Shown here one piece after another: positions 1-5,309 of a DNA stretch of 5,309 nt. The position numbers and the translations under genes were made by a program. The notes beneath the pieces were generated by a model that made no database searches, was not told where the DNA came from, and saw nothing but the letters and a program-made list of their open reading frames with translations. The DNA lies in assembly GCA_022776785.1 (NCBI GenBank), contig JALFHA010000224.1, positions 1 through 5,309 on the forward strand, written 5' to 3'. The stretch is from Clostridiales bacterium. Lineage in GTDB: Bacteria; Bacillota; Clostridia; Christensenellales; Aristaeellaceae. Each line of letters starts with the position of its first letter. Positions within the stretch are counted from its first letter, which is position 1.

Positions 1-449
1 GACGCGGCCTGCTGCTTTTCGGCAAGACGGGGCTGGGCAAGACCTTCCTGATGAACTGCATCGCCCAGCGCGTGCTCGAGCGCGGGTATTCCGTGGCGGT
101 GGTCTCCGCCTACAAGCTGGTGGAGATCATGCGCGCCTATCAGTTCAGCGGCGAGGGAGCGGACAGGGTGCAGGACTTCCTCGCCTGCGACCTGCTGTGC
201 ATCGACGACCTGGGCAGCGAGCCGATGATCCGCAGTGTGACGGTCAGCGCCATCTACCACATCGTCTCCGAGCGGTGCGGCGCAGGCCGGGCCATGGTGG
301 TGACGACCAACTGCGACGTGGCGCAGCTCTACGAGCGCTATGACGAGCGTGTGGCCGCGCGGCTGTGCGATCAGGGCCGTATGCGCATCCTCCCCTTCAC
401 CGGCGCGGACGTGCGCCGCTTTGCCGCGCAGCGGGGGAGCCGGGCATGA
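1..449 (+). CDS. DnaC/IstB-like AAA+ ATPase, helicase-loader type (5' partial)
   Basis: The reading frame is open from position 3, so the gene starts upstream and only its last 148 codons are visible. A Walker A motif, GKTGLGKT, lies at positions 21-44, before the first in-window Met codon at 51; that Met is therefore internal, not a start. A Walker B with tandem acidic residues (LLCIDDLGSE) is at 192-221 and a sensor-I-like VVTTN at 297-311. The stretch YDERVAARL near 339-365 sits where this family carries its arginine finger. This order and spacing fit the DnaC/DnaI/IstB ATPase core. DnaC and DnaI load the replicative helicase; IstB is the related transposition helper. No IstA or inverted repeats are visible, so a helicase loader or phage-type homologue is more likely, but the missing N-terminal domain would be needed to decide. 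The gene ends in TGA overlapping the next start by four bases, which suggests translational coupling. Confidence 0.85.
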   Translation, partial: RGLLLFGKTGLGKTFLMNCIAQRVLERGYSVAVVSAYKLVEIMRAYQFSGEGADRVQDFLACDLLCIDDLGSEPMIRSVTVSAIYHIVSERCGAGRAMVVTTNCDVAQLYERYDERVAARLCDQGRMRILPFTGADVRRFAAQRGSRA

Positions 450-1315
450 TCTATCTGCGCTCGTTCACCTTCCCGGACGGCGACCGGGAGTTTGACTACT
501 GCATGGGCGTGAAGCGCAAATGCTACAGCTCATACTATCCGTTCAGGGTGCTCTCGCAGCACCGGCTGGAGCGCATCGACTTTGAGCCTGTGACGATTCT
601 GTGCGGGAGCAATGGCAGCGGCAAATCGACGGCGCTTCAGGTGATCGCCAGGAAGGCGGGGCTTCAGCGGGAATCGCCCTACAACCGCACGAGCTTCTTT
701 GACGACTACGTCTCCCTGTGCCGCATGGACGCGGGTGCCATCCCGCCGGGCAGCCGCGTCCTCGCCAGCGACGACGTGTTTGACCGGATGATCGCCGTGC
801 GCGAGCTCAACGGCGGCATCGACAGCCGCCGGGAGGACGTGTTTGAGGCGTATATGGAGGCGAAGCGCAGCCATGTGCAGCTTCGCTCGATGGAGGATTA
901 CGCCAGCCTCAGGCGGCAGAATCAGGCGCGGCGGCAGACGCAGTCGCGCTTCGTGCGCGAGGAGCTGGGCATGAATGTGCGCACATTCTCCAACGGCGAA
1001 AACGCGTTCAAGGCGTTTACGGGCGAAATCGGCGAGGATGCGCTCTACCTGCTCGACGAGCCGGAGAACAGCCTGTCTCCGCGCCGCGCGCAGGAACTGG
1101 CGCAGTTCATCGAGGATAGCGCGCGCTTTATGGGCTGTCAGTTCGTCATCGCGACGCATTCGCCGTTTGTGCTGGCTATCCGCGGCGCGAAGGTCTACGA
1201 TCTGGACAGCGACCCGGTGACGGTGCGCCGCTGGACGGAGCTTGAGAGCGTGCGGGAGACGTATGCGTTCTTCGAGCGGCATCGCGCGGCCTTTGAGCGC
1301 GAGAGCGGGGAATAG
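446..1315 (+). CDS. AAA/ABC-type predicted ATPase (AAA_21 / COG3910-like)
   Basis: A 289-residue soluble ATPase with ABC-type motifs in order: Walker A GSNGSGKST (residues 54-62), signature-like FSNGE (181-185), Walker B ALYLLDEPE (199-207), D-loop-like SLSP (209-212) and H-loop ATHS (236-239). There are no membrane segments, so it is not a membrane transporter subunit. The pattern, including the start MIYLRSF and the QFVIATHSP block, resembles a family of stand-alone predicted ATPases of unknown role. The roughly 120 residues between Walker A and the signature are charged and Arg-rich (150-172) but too short for an SMC- or RecF-style coiled coil. I chose ATG 446 because GGAG at 436-439 lies six bases before it and it overlaps the upstream TGA as ATGA. 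An in-frame upstream ATG at 365 would add 27 residues of Pro/Arg-rich out-of-frame-looking sequence inside the previous gene. The biological function cannot be read from the sequence. Confidence 0.85.
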   Translation: MIYLRSFTFPDGDREFDYCMGVKRKCYSSYYPFRVLSQHRLERIDFEPVTILCGSNGSGKSTALQVIARKAGLQRESPYNRTSFFDDYVSLCRMDAGAIPPGSRVLASDDVFDRMIAVRELNGGIDSRREDVFEAYMEAKRSHVQLRSMEDYASLRRQNQARRQTQSRFVREELGMNVRTFSNGENAFKAFTGEIGEDALYLLDEPENSLSPRRAQELAQFIEDSARFMGCQFVIATHSPFVLAIRGAKVYDLDSDPVTVRRWTELESVRETYAFFERHRAAFERESGE

Positions 1316-1413
1316 CCGCAGAGCGTGGGCTGGTCAGTTCGCTGCGCTGCGGGATCATACAAAGCGCCCGTGATGGGGCGAAGCTATCAAGAAAAGCTGC
1401 ATGGGGAGAGGCT
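1316..1413 (+). other. Intergenic gap with a small hairpin
   Basis: These 98 bases separate the ATPase from the MBOAT gene. The one clear structure is a five-base stem (CGCCC 1365-1369 with GGGCG 1376-1380) around a six-base loop. It has no following T tract, so it is not a convincing intrinsic terminator. I see no good -35/-10 pair; the best candidates (TGGTCA at 1331, TACAAA at 1358) are 21 bases apart. A purine-rich ribosome site for the MBOAT gene (GGGGAGAGG, 1403-1411) closes the gap. The gap does mark a likely break between the ATPase pair and the acylation pair. Confidence 0.4.
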
Positions 1414-2841
1414 ATGCTGTTCAATTCATTTTCGTTCCTGATTTTCTTTCCGGTCGTCACGCTGATCTACTTCCTGCTGCCGCGCAAAACGCGCTGGCTG
1501 TGGCTGCTGGTGACGAGCTACTACTTCTACATGAACTGGAACGCGGAGTACGCGCTCCTTCTGGCGGCGAGCACGGGCGTGACCTACGGCTGCGCGCTGC
1601 TCATCGGCCGCTTGGACGACAGGAAAAAGCGCAAAGCCGTGCTGGTGGCGGGCATCGTCTTCAACATCGGGATGCTGGCCTACTTCAAGTACACGGGGAT
1701 GCTGGTGGAAATCATCAATCGCGCCTGTGCGCTCATCGGCGTGACGGCGCGGATTCCCCCGGTGGACATCCTGTTGCCGGTGGGCATCAGCTTCTACGTC
1801 TTTCAGGCGCTGGGCTACATGATCGACGTGTACAAGGGCCGCGTGAAGGTGGAGCGCAATCTGCTGCGCTACGCGCTGTTCGTCTCCTTCTTCCCGCAGC
1901 TCGTCGCGGGCCCGATTGAGCGCTCCGGTCGGCTGCTGCGCCAGCTCGCTGAGCCGCACGACTTTGAGTGGAAGCGCGTGCGCGATGGCCTGCTCATCAT
2001 GATGCTCGGCTTCTTTGAGAAGGTGGTCGTCGCCGACCGCGCGTGCATGTACGTCGATTCCATCTTCGGCGGCTGGGCCGAGGCCTCCGGCGCGCAGATC
2101 GCGCTGGCGACCGCCGTCTTCGCCGTGCAGGATCTGTGCGACTTCGGCGGCTACAGCCACATCGCCATCGGCGCGGCGAAGGTGCTGGGCATTGAGCTGA
2201 TGACGAATTTCCGCCAGCCGTATTTCGCGCACTCCGTGCAGAACTTCTGGGCGCGCTGGCACATCAGCCTGAGCACGTGGTTCCGCGATTACGTCTACTT
2301 CCCGCTCGGCGCGGGGCGCGGCTCGAAGTTGCGCAAGTCCTTCAACATTATGGTCGTCTACACGCTCAGCGGCCTGTGGCACGGCGCGGCGCTCAAATAC
2401 GTCGCTTGGGGTATGCTCAACGGCGCGATTCAGGTCGTGGAGGGGCTTATGCCCGTGCGCAGGCCGCGCCACCCGAAGGCGCATCATGTGCTTAGCGTGC
2501 TGCGGACGGACTTCCTCATCCTCATCACGATGCTGGTCTTCCGCGCGGGATCGCTTTTGACGGCCGTGCAGATGCTGGTGAAGATTCCGATGCACTGGGG
2601 CGCGCAGGCGATGGCAACGGGCTTTTCGCCCATGCAGGCGCTGTGCCTCGGCGTGAGCATCGCGGTGCTCTTTGCCATTGAGGTGATTCACGAAAAACGC
2701 CTGTCCCTGACGGAGCTGACCGACAGGCTGCCCGTGCTGGCGCGCGGCGCGCTCTATCTGCTGGCGGTGATGGCGATCATCATCTTCGGCGTATGGGGCC
2801 CGGGCTACAGCGCGCAGGCGTTCATCTATTTCCAATTCTGA
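1414..2841 (+). CDS. MBOAT-family membrane O-acyltransferase (AlgI/DltB/PatA-like)
   Basis: A 475-residue multi-pass membrane protein with about ten to twelve hydrophobic segments, for example residues 7-22, 28-42, 46-64, 75-95, 117-137, 152-167, 192-206, 228-260, 312-340, 366-386, 406-425 and 446-465. The family hallmarks are present: FFPQLVAGPIER (159-170), NFRQPY (265-270), RWHISLSTWFRDYVYFPLG (281-299) with His283, and GLWHG (320-324) with His323. His323 occupies the place of the essential histidine of AlgI (His322 in Pseudomonas) and of DltB. The C-terminus FIYFQF is also typical. Family knowledge: MBOAT proteins of this class pass an acyl group, usually acetyl, across the cytoplasmic membrane to an extracellular partner that modifies a polysaccharide, peptidoglycan or teichoic acid. 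The start at 1414 follows GGAG (1405-1408) by five bases, and MLFNSFSFLIFFP is the usual beginning of the family. The SGNH partner follows 15 bases downstream. The acceptor polymer is unknown. Confidence 0.93.
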   Translation: MLFNSFSFLIFFPVVTLIYFLLPRKTRWLWLLVTSYYFYMNWNAEYALLLAASTGVTYGCALLIGRLDDRKKRKAVLVAGIVFNIGMLAYFKYTGMLVEIINRACALIGVTARIPPVDILLPVGISFYVFQALGYMIDVYKGRVKVERNLLRYALFVSFFPQLVAGPIERSGRLLRQLAEPHDFEWKRVRDGLLIMMLGFFEKVVVADRACMYVDSIFGGWAEASGAQIALATAVFAVQDLCDFGGYSHIAIGAAKVLGIELMTNFRQPYFAHSVQNFWARWHISLSTWFRDYVYFPLGAGRGSKLRKSFNIMVVYTLSGLWHGAALKYVAWGMLNGAIQVVEGLMPVRRPRHPKAHHVLSVLRTDFLILITMLVFRAGSLLTAVQMLVKIPMHWGAQAMATGFSPMQALCLGVSIAVLFAIEVIHEKRLSLTELTDRLPVLARGALYLLAVMAIIIFGVWGPGYSAQAFIYFQF

Positions 2842-2842
2842 C

Positions 2843-2851
2843 AGGCGGTGA
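2843..2851 (+). promoter_or_regulatory. Ribosome binding site that decides the start of the SGNH gene
   Basis: AGGCGGTGA differs by one base from the full anti-16S complement AGGAGGTGA. It lies five bases before a TTG at 2857, an ideal distance. A GTG at 2848 lies inside this site and has only AGG two bases upstream, which is too close for normal initiation. This favours TTG 2857. Confidence 0.6.
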
Positions 2852-2856
2852 GCGAT

Positions 2857-3897
2857 TTGAAAAAAGCGATTTGCGTGCTGGCGTGGGTTCTGGCGCTGTG
2901 CGTCTGCCTGTTCGCGGCGGACCGCCTGACGCGCCGCGACGACAGCGAGCGCAAGTACGGCCCCTTTTTTGAGGAAAAGCAGGACATCGACGTGCTGTTT
3001 CTGGGCACGAGCCATGTGCTTGACGGCGTGTCGCCGATGGAGCTGTGGCGCGACTTCGGCGTGACCTCCTACAACATGGGCAATTCCTCCGAGCCGCTGG
3101 ATGTGACCGAGTGGGTGCTGCGCATCGCCATGCAGACGCACAAGCCGAAGGTGGCCGTCATCGACGTATACTACATCGACCGGCGGGTGGACGAGGAATG
3201 GATGTATGCCTATCGCCACCTGTTCCTCGACGCGGTGCCGCTCTCGCCGCTGAAGGTTGATGCGGTGCGCGCGACGCTGCCAAAGAGCGAGTGGCTTGAG
3301 TTCCTGATGCCCTTCTCGCTCTATCACGGGCGGTGGGAGGAGCTGCTCGGCGGCACGGCGGAGCGCAATGTCGATTGCGAGCCCTACATGATGGGCGGCG
3401 AATTCCGCATCGATCGCGCGGTCGTGCTGCCCTATGCGCGCACGACGCTGGCGGATGAAAGCGAGCAGCCGGGCGAGCAGGCGCTTGTCCGGATCGCCGC
3501 GCTGTGCAGGGAGAACGGCATCGAGCCGGTGTTTATCGCCATTCCCGCGCCGGTCTCCGAGGAGGAGCAGATGCACATGAACCGTGTGCACGCGTTGGCG
3601 GGGGAGCTGGGCGTGCCGTTTGTCAACCTCTTCGACGTGGAGGGGCTGGTCGATTTTGACACGGATTGCTATGACTATCTCGGCCACATGAACCCGGACG
3701 GCGCGACGAAGATCACGGCGTATCTCGGGCAGTGGCTGACGGCGCATTACGACTTGACGGACAGGCGCGGCGACGCGGCCTATGCATACTGGAACGACAG
3801 GCTTGCGCTCTACGAGGCCGCGCGCGAGGCGCAGTGGGGAGAGATGACGCTGCTTGACGGGCCGGTCTTGACAAATCCTGCGCCTTTGGTAGAATAA
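2857..3897 (+). CDS. Membrane-anchored SGNH-type acyltransferase/hydrolase, MBOAT partner (AlgJ/AlgX/DltD-like)
   Basis: A protein of 346 residues from TTG 2857, or 349 from GTG 2848; I prefer TTG because of the near-perfect ribosome site in front of it. The N-terminus has Lys2-Lys3 followed by a hydrophobic stretch (about residues 4-21) and then charged residues, which fits a signal anchor that leaves the rest outside the cell. The block VLFLGTSHV contains Ser52 in the block-I position of SGNH enzymes. Near the C-terminus, DYLGHMNPDGATK carries Asp273 and His277 in the D-x-x-x-H arrangement of the AlgJ/AlgX/DltD type, with the usual N-x-x-G after it. Together Ser52, Asp273 and His277 make a plausible triad. 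Family knowledge: such proteins take the acyl group exported by the MBOAT partner and place it on a surface polymer, or remove it. The immediate MBOAT neighbour supports the transfer role. The exact substrate and the transferase/esterase choice remain open. The 3' end contains the promoter of the next operon. Confidence 0.8.
   Translation: MKKAICVLAWVLALCVCLFAADRLTRRDDSERKYGPFFEEKQDIDVLFLGTSHVLDGVSPMELWRDFGVTSYNMGNSSEPLDVTEWVLRIAMQTHKPKVAVIDVYYIDRRVDEEWMYAYRHLFLDAVPLSPLKVDAVRATLPKSEWLEFLMPFSLYHGRWEELLGGTAERNVDCEPYMMGGEFRIDRAVVLPYARTTLADESEQPGEQALVRIAALCRENGIEPVFIAIPAPVSEEEQMHMNRVHALAGELGVPFVNLFDVEGLVDFDTDCYDYLGHMNPDGATKITAYLGQWLTAHYDLTDRRGDAAYAYWNDRLALYEAAREAQWGEMTLLDGPVLTNPAPLVE
3868..3895 (+). 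promoter_or_regulatory. Sigma-A type extended -10 promoter for acpP-accD-accA
   Basis: A perfect -35 TTGACA (3868-3873), a 16-base spacer and the -10 TAGAAT (3890-3895, five of six matches), preceded directly by TGG (3887-3889), which makes an extended -10 (TGnTAGAAT). It lies in the last codons of the SGNH gene; the final T of the -10 is the first base of that gene's TAA stop. Transcription would be expected to begin near 3901-3903, giving a leader of about 85 bases. In a sequence this GC-rich the match is unlikely to be chance. No operator for a fatty acid regulator such as FapR or FabT is evident near it. Confidence 0.7.
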
Positions 3898-3909
3898 AGA
3901 CGTACAGCG

Positions 3910-3935
3910 GGTGCGCTGCCTGCGGGCAGCGCGCC
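3910..3935 (+). promoter_or_regulatory. Stable leader hairpin 1
   Basis: An inverted repeat in the predicted leader: GCGCTGCC (3913-3920) pairs perfectly with GGCAGCGC (3925-3932) around a TGCG loop (3921-3924). The stem extends by one G-T wobble and two G-C pairs to 3910/3935, eleven pairs in all. No T tract follows, so it is not a standard intrinsic terminator. It would form just after the predicted transcription start and could stabilise the 5' end or take part in attenuation; either role is inference. Confidence 0.55.
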
Positions 3936-3940
3936 GGATG

Positions 3941-3954
3941 GGCCCGAAGGGGCC
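3941..3954 (+). promoter_or_regulatory. Leader hairpin 2
   Basis: GGCCC (3941-3945) pairs with GGGCC (3950-3954) around a GAAG loop, five bases after hairpin 1; two G-T wobbles (3940/3955 and 3939/3956) could lengthen it. No T tract follows. The ribosome site of acpP (AAGGAG, 3973-3978) is not part of this stem and stays accessible. The paired-hairpin leader does not match any riboswitch class I recognise. Confidence 0.4.
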
Positions 3955-3987
3955 TGACAGAAACATCAATTTAAGGAGAGAAAACAG

Positions 3988-4218
3988 ATGACGTTTGAGG
4001 ATTTGAAGCAGGTGATCGCGGGCGCGCTGCCCAACTGCGACGTGGCGAATGTGACGCCGGAGGCGATGCTTGTGCCCGAGGTCTGCGCGGACAGCCTGGA
4101 CACGGTGGAGCTGAGCATGGCTATTGAGGAAAAGCTGGGCGTGAACATGCCCGACGACCTGATGGCGACCTTTACCACGGCGGGCGACCTGTTTGCCTAT
4201 CTCAAGGCACATGCCTGA
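3988..4218 (+). CDS. acpP: Acyl carrier protein
   Basis: A 76-residue acidic protein of normal acyl carrier protein length. The phosphopantetheine attachment motif ADSLD is at residues 34-38, with Ser36 in the canonical position, followed by the recognition helix TVELSMAIEEKLGV. Helix I (TFEDLKQVIAG) and the C-terminal TTAGDLFAYL fit the fold. After 4'-phosphopantetheine loading, the protein carries growing acyl chains as thioesters in the cytoplasm during fatty acid synthesis. AAGGAG (3973-3978) sits nine bases before ATG. The last eight bases overlap the start of accD, which ties it to malonyl-CoA formation. The region before the motif (VPEVC) and the stretch NMPDDLMATF differ somewhat from typical AcpP, so a specialised carrier (for example DltC-like) was considered; the accD-accA context favours fatty acid synthesis. 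Expression is probably from the promoter at 3868-3895. Confidence 0.88.
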   Translation: MTFEDLKQVIAGALPNCDVANVTPEAMLVPEVCADSLDTVELSMAIEEKLGVNMPDDLMATFTTAGDLFAYLKAHA

Positions 4219-4945
4219 GCGCGAGGAGCAGCTTGGCGGCTGGGCGCGCATCGAGGCGACGCTGGACGCGGGCACGGCGCGGGCAATCGCTGCCGATGTG
4301 TCCGCGGGCGACCCGCTTTCCTTTCCCGGCTATGCGGACAAGCTTGCTGATTTGCGGGCGCGCACGGGTGCGGACGAGGCCGCGGCTGCCGCACTTGGCG
4401 AAATCGAGGGGATGCCCGTCGTCGTCTGCGCGCTTGACAGCCGGTTTATGATGGGCAGCATGGGCGTGGCCGTCGGCGAGCGCGTAACCCGCGCCGTCGA
4501 GCACGCGCGGGCAAACCACCTGCCGCTGGTGATCTTCAGCGCCAGCGGCGGCGCACGGATGCAGGAGGGCGTGCTCAGCCTGATGCAGATGGCCAAGACG
4601 AGCGCCGCCGTCGCGCGCTTTCAGGCGGAAGGCGGGCTGTTCATCAGCGTGCTCACGCACCCGACGACGGGCGGCGTGACCGCTAGCTTCGCCAGCCTCG
4701 GGGATTACACGCTCGCCGAGCCGGGCGCGCTCATCGGCTTTGCTGGGCCGCGCGTCATCGAGCAGACCATCGGTCAGCGCCTGCCCGAGGGCTTCCAGCG
4801 CAGCGAATTCCAGATGGAGCACGGCTTTGTCGATGCGATTGTGCCGCGCAGGGAGCTGCGCGCCGCGCTTTCGCGCCTGCTGCGCCTGAACCGTCCCTCG
4901 GCATGGGTCGGCTTTGCGCGCGAAGGACGGGAGGAGGGCGCATGA
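4211..4945 (+). CDS. accD: Acetyl-CoA carboxylase carboxyltransferase subunit beta, lacking the zinc ribbon
   Basis: A 244-residue protein with the crotonase-like carboxyltransferase core of AccD: EGMPVVV (66-72), FMMGSMG (79-85), FSASGGARMQEG (109-120), SLMQMAKTSAA (123-133), PTTGGVTASFA (151-161), GFAGPRVIEQT (176-186) and LPEGFQRSEF (191-200). With AccA it transfers the carboxyl group from carboxybiotin on AccB to acetyl-CoA, giving malonyl-CoA. Typical AccD proteins are about 280-300 residues and begin with a four-cysteine zinc ribbon. Here the sequence starts just after the place where that ribbon would be, and the only cysteine is Cys73. ATG 4211 overlaps the acpP stop by eight bases (ATGCCTGA); an in-frame TTG at 4193 would add six residues and no cysteines. 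The ribosome site is weak (AAGG 4204-4207), so coupling to acpP translation is likely. The end overlaps accA by four bases. Confidence 0.92.
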   Translation: MPEREEQLGGWARIEATLDAGTARAIAADVSAGDPLSFPGYADKLADLRARTGADEAAAAALGEIEGMPVVVCALDSRFMMGSMGVAVGERVTRAVEHARANHLPLVIFSASGGARMQEGVLSLMQMAKTSAAVARFQAEGGLFISVLTHPTTGGVTASFASLGDYTLAEPGALIGFAGPRVIEQTIGQRLPEGFQRSEFQMEHGFVDAIVPRRELRAALSRLLRLNRPSAWVGFAREGREEGA

Positions 4946-5309
4946 TTCGCGAGGATTTGCAGCGGCTTGACGCCGTGGAGGCACAGCTGGCAGCGGCATC
5001 CGGCGCGCAGCGGGAGGCGCTTGCGCGTGAGCATGAGGCGCTGCTGGCGCGCTTTCGCGCGCTGTCGCCGGAGGACGTGGTGTATCTGGCGCGCCATGCG
5101 CACAGGCCGCGCATCGACGACTGGATCAGGCTGCTCACGACCGACTTCTTCGAGCTGCGCGGCGACCGCTGCGGCGGCGAGGATCCGGCGATTCTGGGCG
5201 GCGTGGCGCTGTTTCACGGCGAGCCGGTGACGATACTGGGCACGCGCAAGGGCCACAGCCTCGAGGAGAACATGGCCTATCATTTCGGTATGCCGGAGCC
5301 GGAGGGCTA
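4942..5309 (+). CDS. accA: Acetyl-CoA carboxylase carboxyltransferase subunit alpha (3' partial)
   Basis: The first 122 codons are visible and remain open to the window end. After an N-terminal helical, Ala/Glu-rich section (1-48) come LARHAHRPRIDDWI (49-62), the block FFELRGDR (69-76), DPAILGGVAL (81-90), GEPVTILGTRKGHSLEEN (93-110) and FGMPEPEG (115-122), all in AccA order. The alpha subunit pairs with AccD in the carboxyltransferase and supplies the carboxybiotin side of the active site. The N-terminal section is roughly 20 residues shorter than in E. coli AccA. GAGGAGG (4931-4937) sits four bases before ATG 4942, and the start overlaps the accD stop as ATGA, which favours balanced synthesis of the two subunits. 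The catalytic C-terminal half lies outside the window. Confidence 0.93.
   Translation, partial: MIREDLQRLDAVEAQLAAASGAQREALAREHEALLARFRALSPEDVVYLARHAHRPRIDDWIRLLTTDFFELRGDRCGGEDPAILGGVALFHGEPVTILGTRKGHSLEENMAYHFGMPEPEG

Noticed and set aside
1..449. Insertion sequence helper gene (IstB)
   Set aside because: The ATPase core is similar, but no IstA gene, terminal inverted repeats or target duplication is visible, and the gene is coupled to an ATPase not known from IS21 elements. The upstream sequence is missing, so this is not fully excluded.
530..1282. Minus-strand open frame of 250 codons opposite the ABC-type ATPase
   Set aside because: The plus strand has all ATPase motifs in order, whereas the antisense product is Arg/Ala/His-rich with no motif and no ribosome site that I can see.
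1331..1363. Promoter for the MBOAT gene (TGGTCA and TACAAA)
   Set aside because: Each element matches only four of six bases and the spacing of 21 bases is too long for a sigma-A promoter.
1401..1919. Plus-strand open frame of 172 codons overlapping the start of the MBOAT gene
   Set aside because: It is out of frame with the MBOAT hallmarks, and its product is a Gly/Arg/Ala-rich shadow; its ATG lies in the ribosome site of the MBOAT gene.
3910..3960. Intrinsic terminator after the SGNH gene
   Set aside because: Two GC-rich stems are present, but neither is followed by a T tract, and a promoter directly upstream would read straight into them. A leader structure is the better reading, although factor-dependent termination of the upstream transcript cannot be excluded.
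1426..4275. A 949-codon open frame on the minus strand crossing the MBOAT, SGNH and acpP genes
   Set aside because: It is antisense to three well-supported genes, runs through their boundaries, and its product is His/Arg/Gln/Ala-rich without recognisable motifs. This is what a GC-rich coding region gives when read backwards in the frame that avoids AT-rich stops.
4202..4999. Long minus-strand open frame opposite accD and the start of accA
   Set aside because: It lies opposite strongly conserved AccD sequence and has Arg/Ala/His-rich composition with no domain pattern; a GC-driven shadow.
1..5309. CRISPR array, tRNA, rRNA or direct repeats
   Set aside because: Reading through the window showed no regularly spaced repeats, no cloverleaf-like segment and no rRNA-like stretch; nearly all bases are accounted for by protein-coding genes.

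Overview
The window is GC-rich, densely coded, and every supported gene lies on the + strand. Clear purine-rich Shine-Dalgarno sites, a consensus sigma-A type promoter, a DnaC-type helicase loader fragment, an MBOAT protein of the kind common in Clostridia, and separate accD and accA genes together suggest a high-GC member of the Firmicutes (Clostridia-like, possibly a gut lineage). This placement is inference; no marker gene here fixes the taxon.

Layout. (1) Positions 1-449: the 3' part of a DnaC/IstB-like AAA+ ATPase gene whose start lies upstream of the window. (2) 446-1315: a 289-residue ABC-type/AAA ATPase whose ATG overlaps the previous stop (ATGA). (3) 1316-1413: a 98-base gap with a short hairpin and no convincing promoter. 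(4) 1414-2841 and 2857-3897: an MBOAT membrane acyltransferase followed 15 bases later by a membrane-anchored SGNH-type protein. This is the classic two-protein arrangement for exporting an acyl group and placing it on a cell-surface polymer. (5) 3868-3987: a strong promoter overlapping the end of the SGNH gene, then a leader of about 85 bases with two consecutive hairpins. (6) 3988-5309: acpP, accD and accA (the last cut by the window end), joined by overlapping stop/start codons.

How the genes work together. The last three genes belong to fatty acid synthesis: acyl carrier protein plus the two carboxyltransferase subunits of acetyl-CoA carboxylase, which makes malonyl-CoA. They form one translationally coupled unit with its own promoter. 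The MBOAT/SGNH pair probably O-acylates an extracellular glycan or wall polymer. The first two genes look like a separate coupled pair of ATPases.

Nothing here is clearly an undescribed system. The points most worth checking are the AccD without its usual N-terminal zinc ribbon, the structured leader behind an extended -10 promoter ahead of acpP-accD-accA, and the position of a carrier-protein gene directly after an MBOAT/SGNH pair, which superficially resembles a dlt locus.
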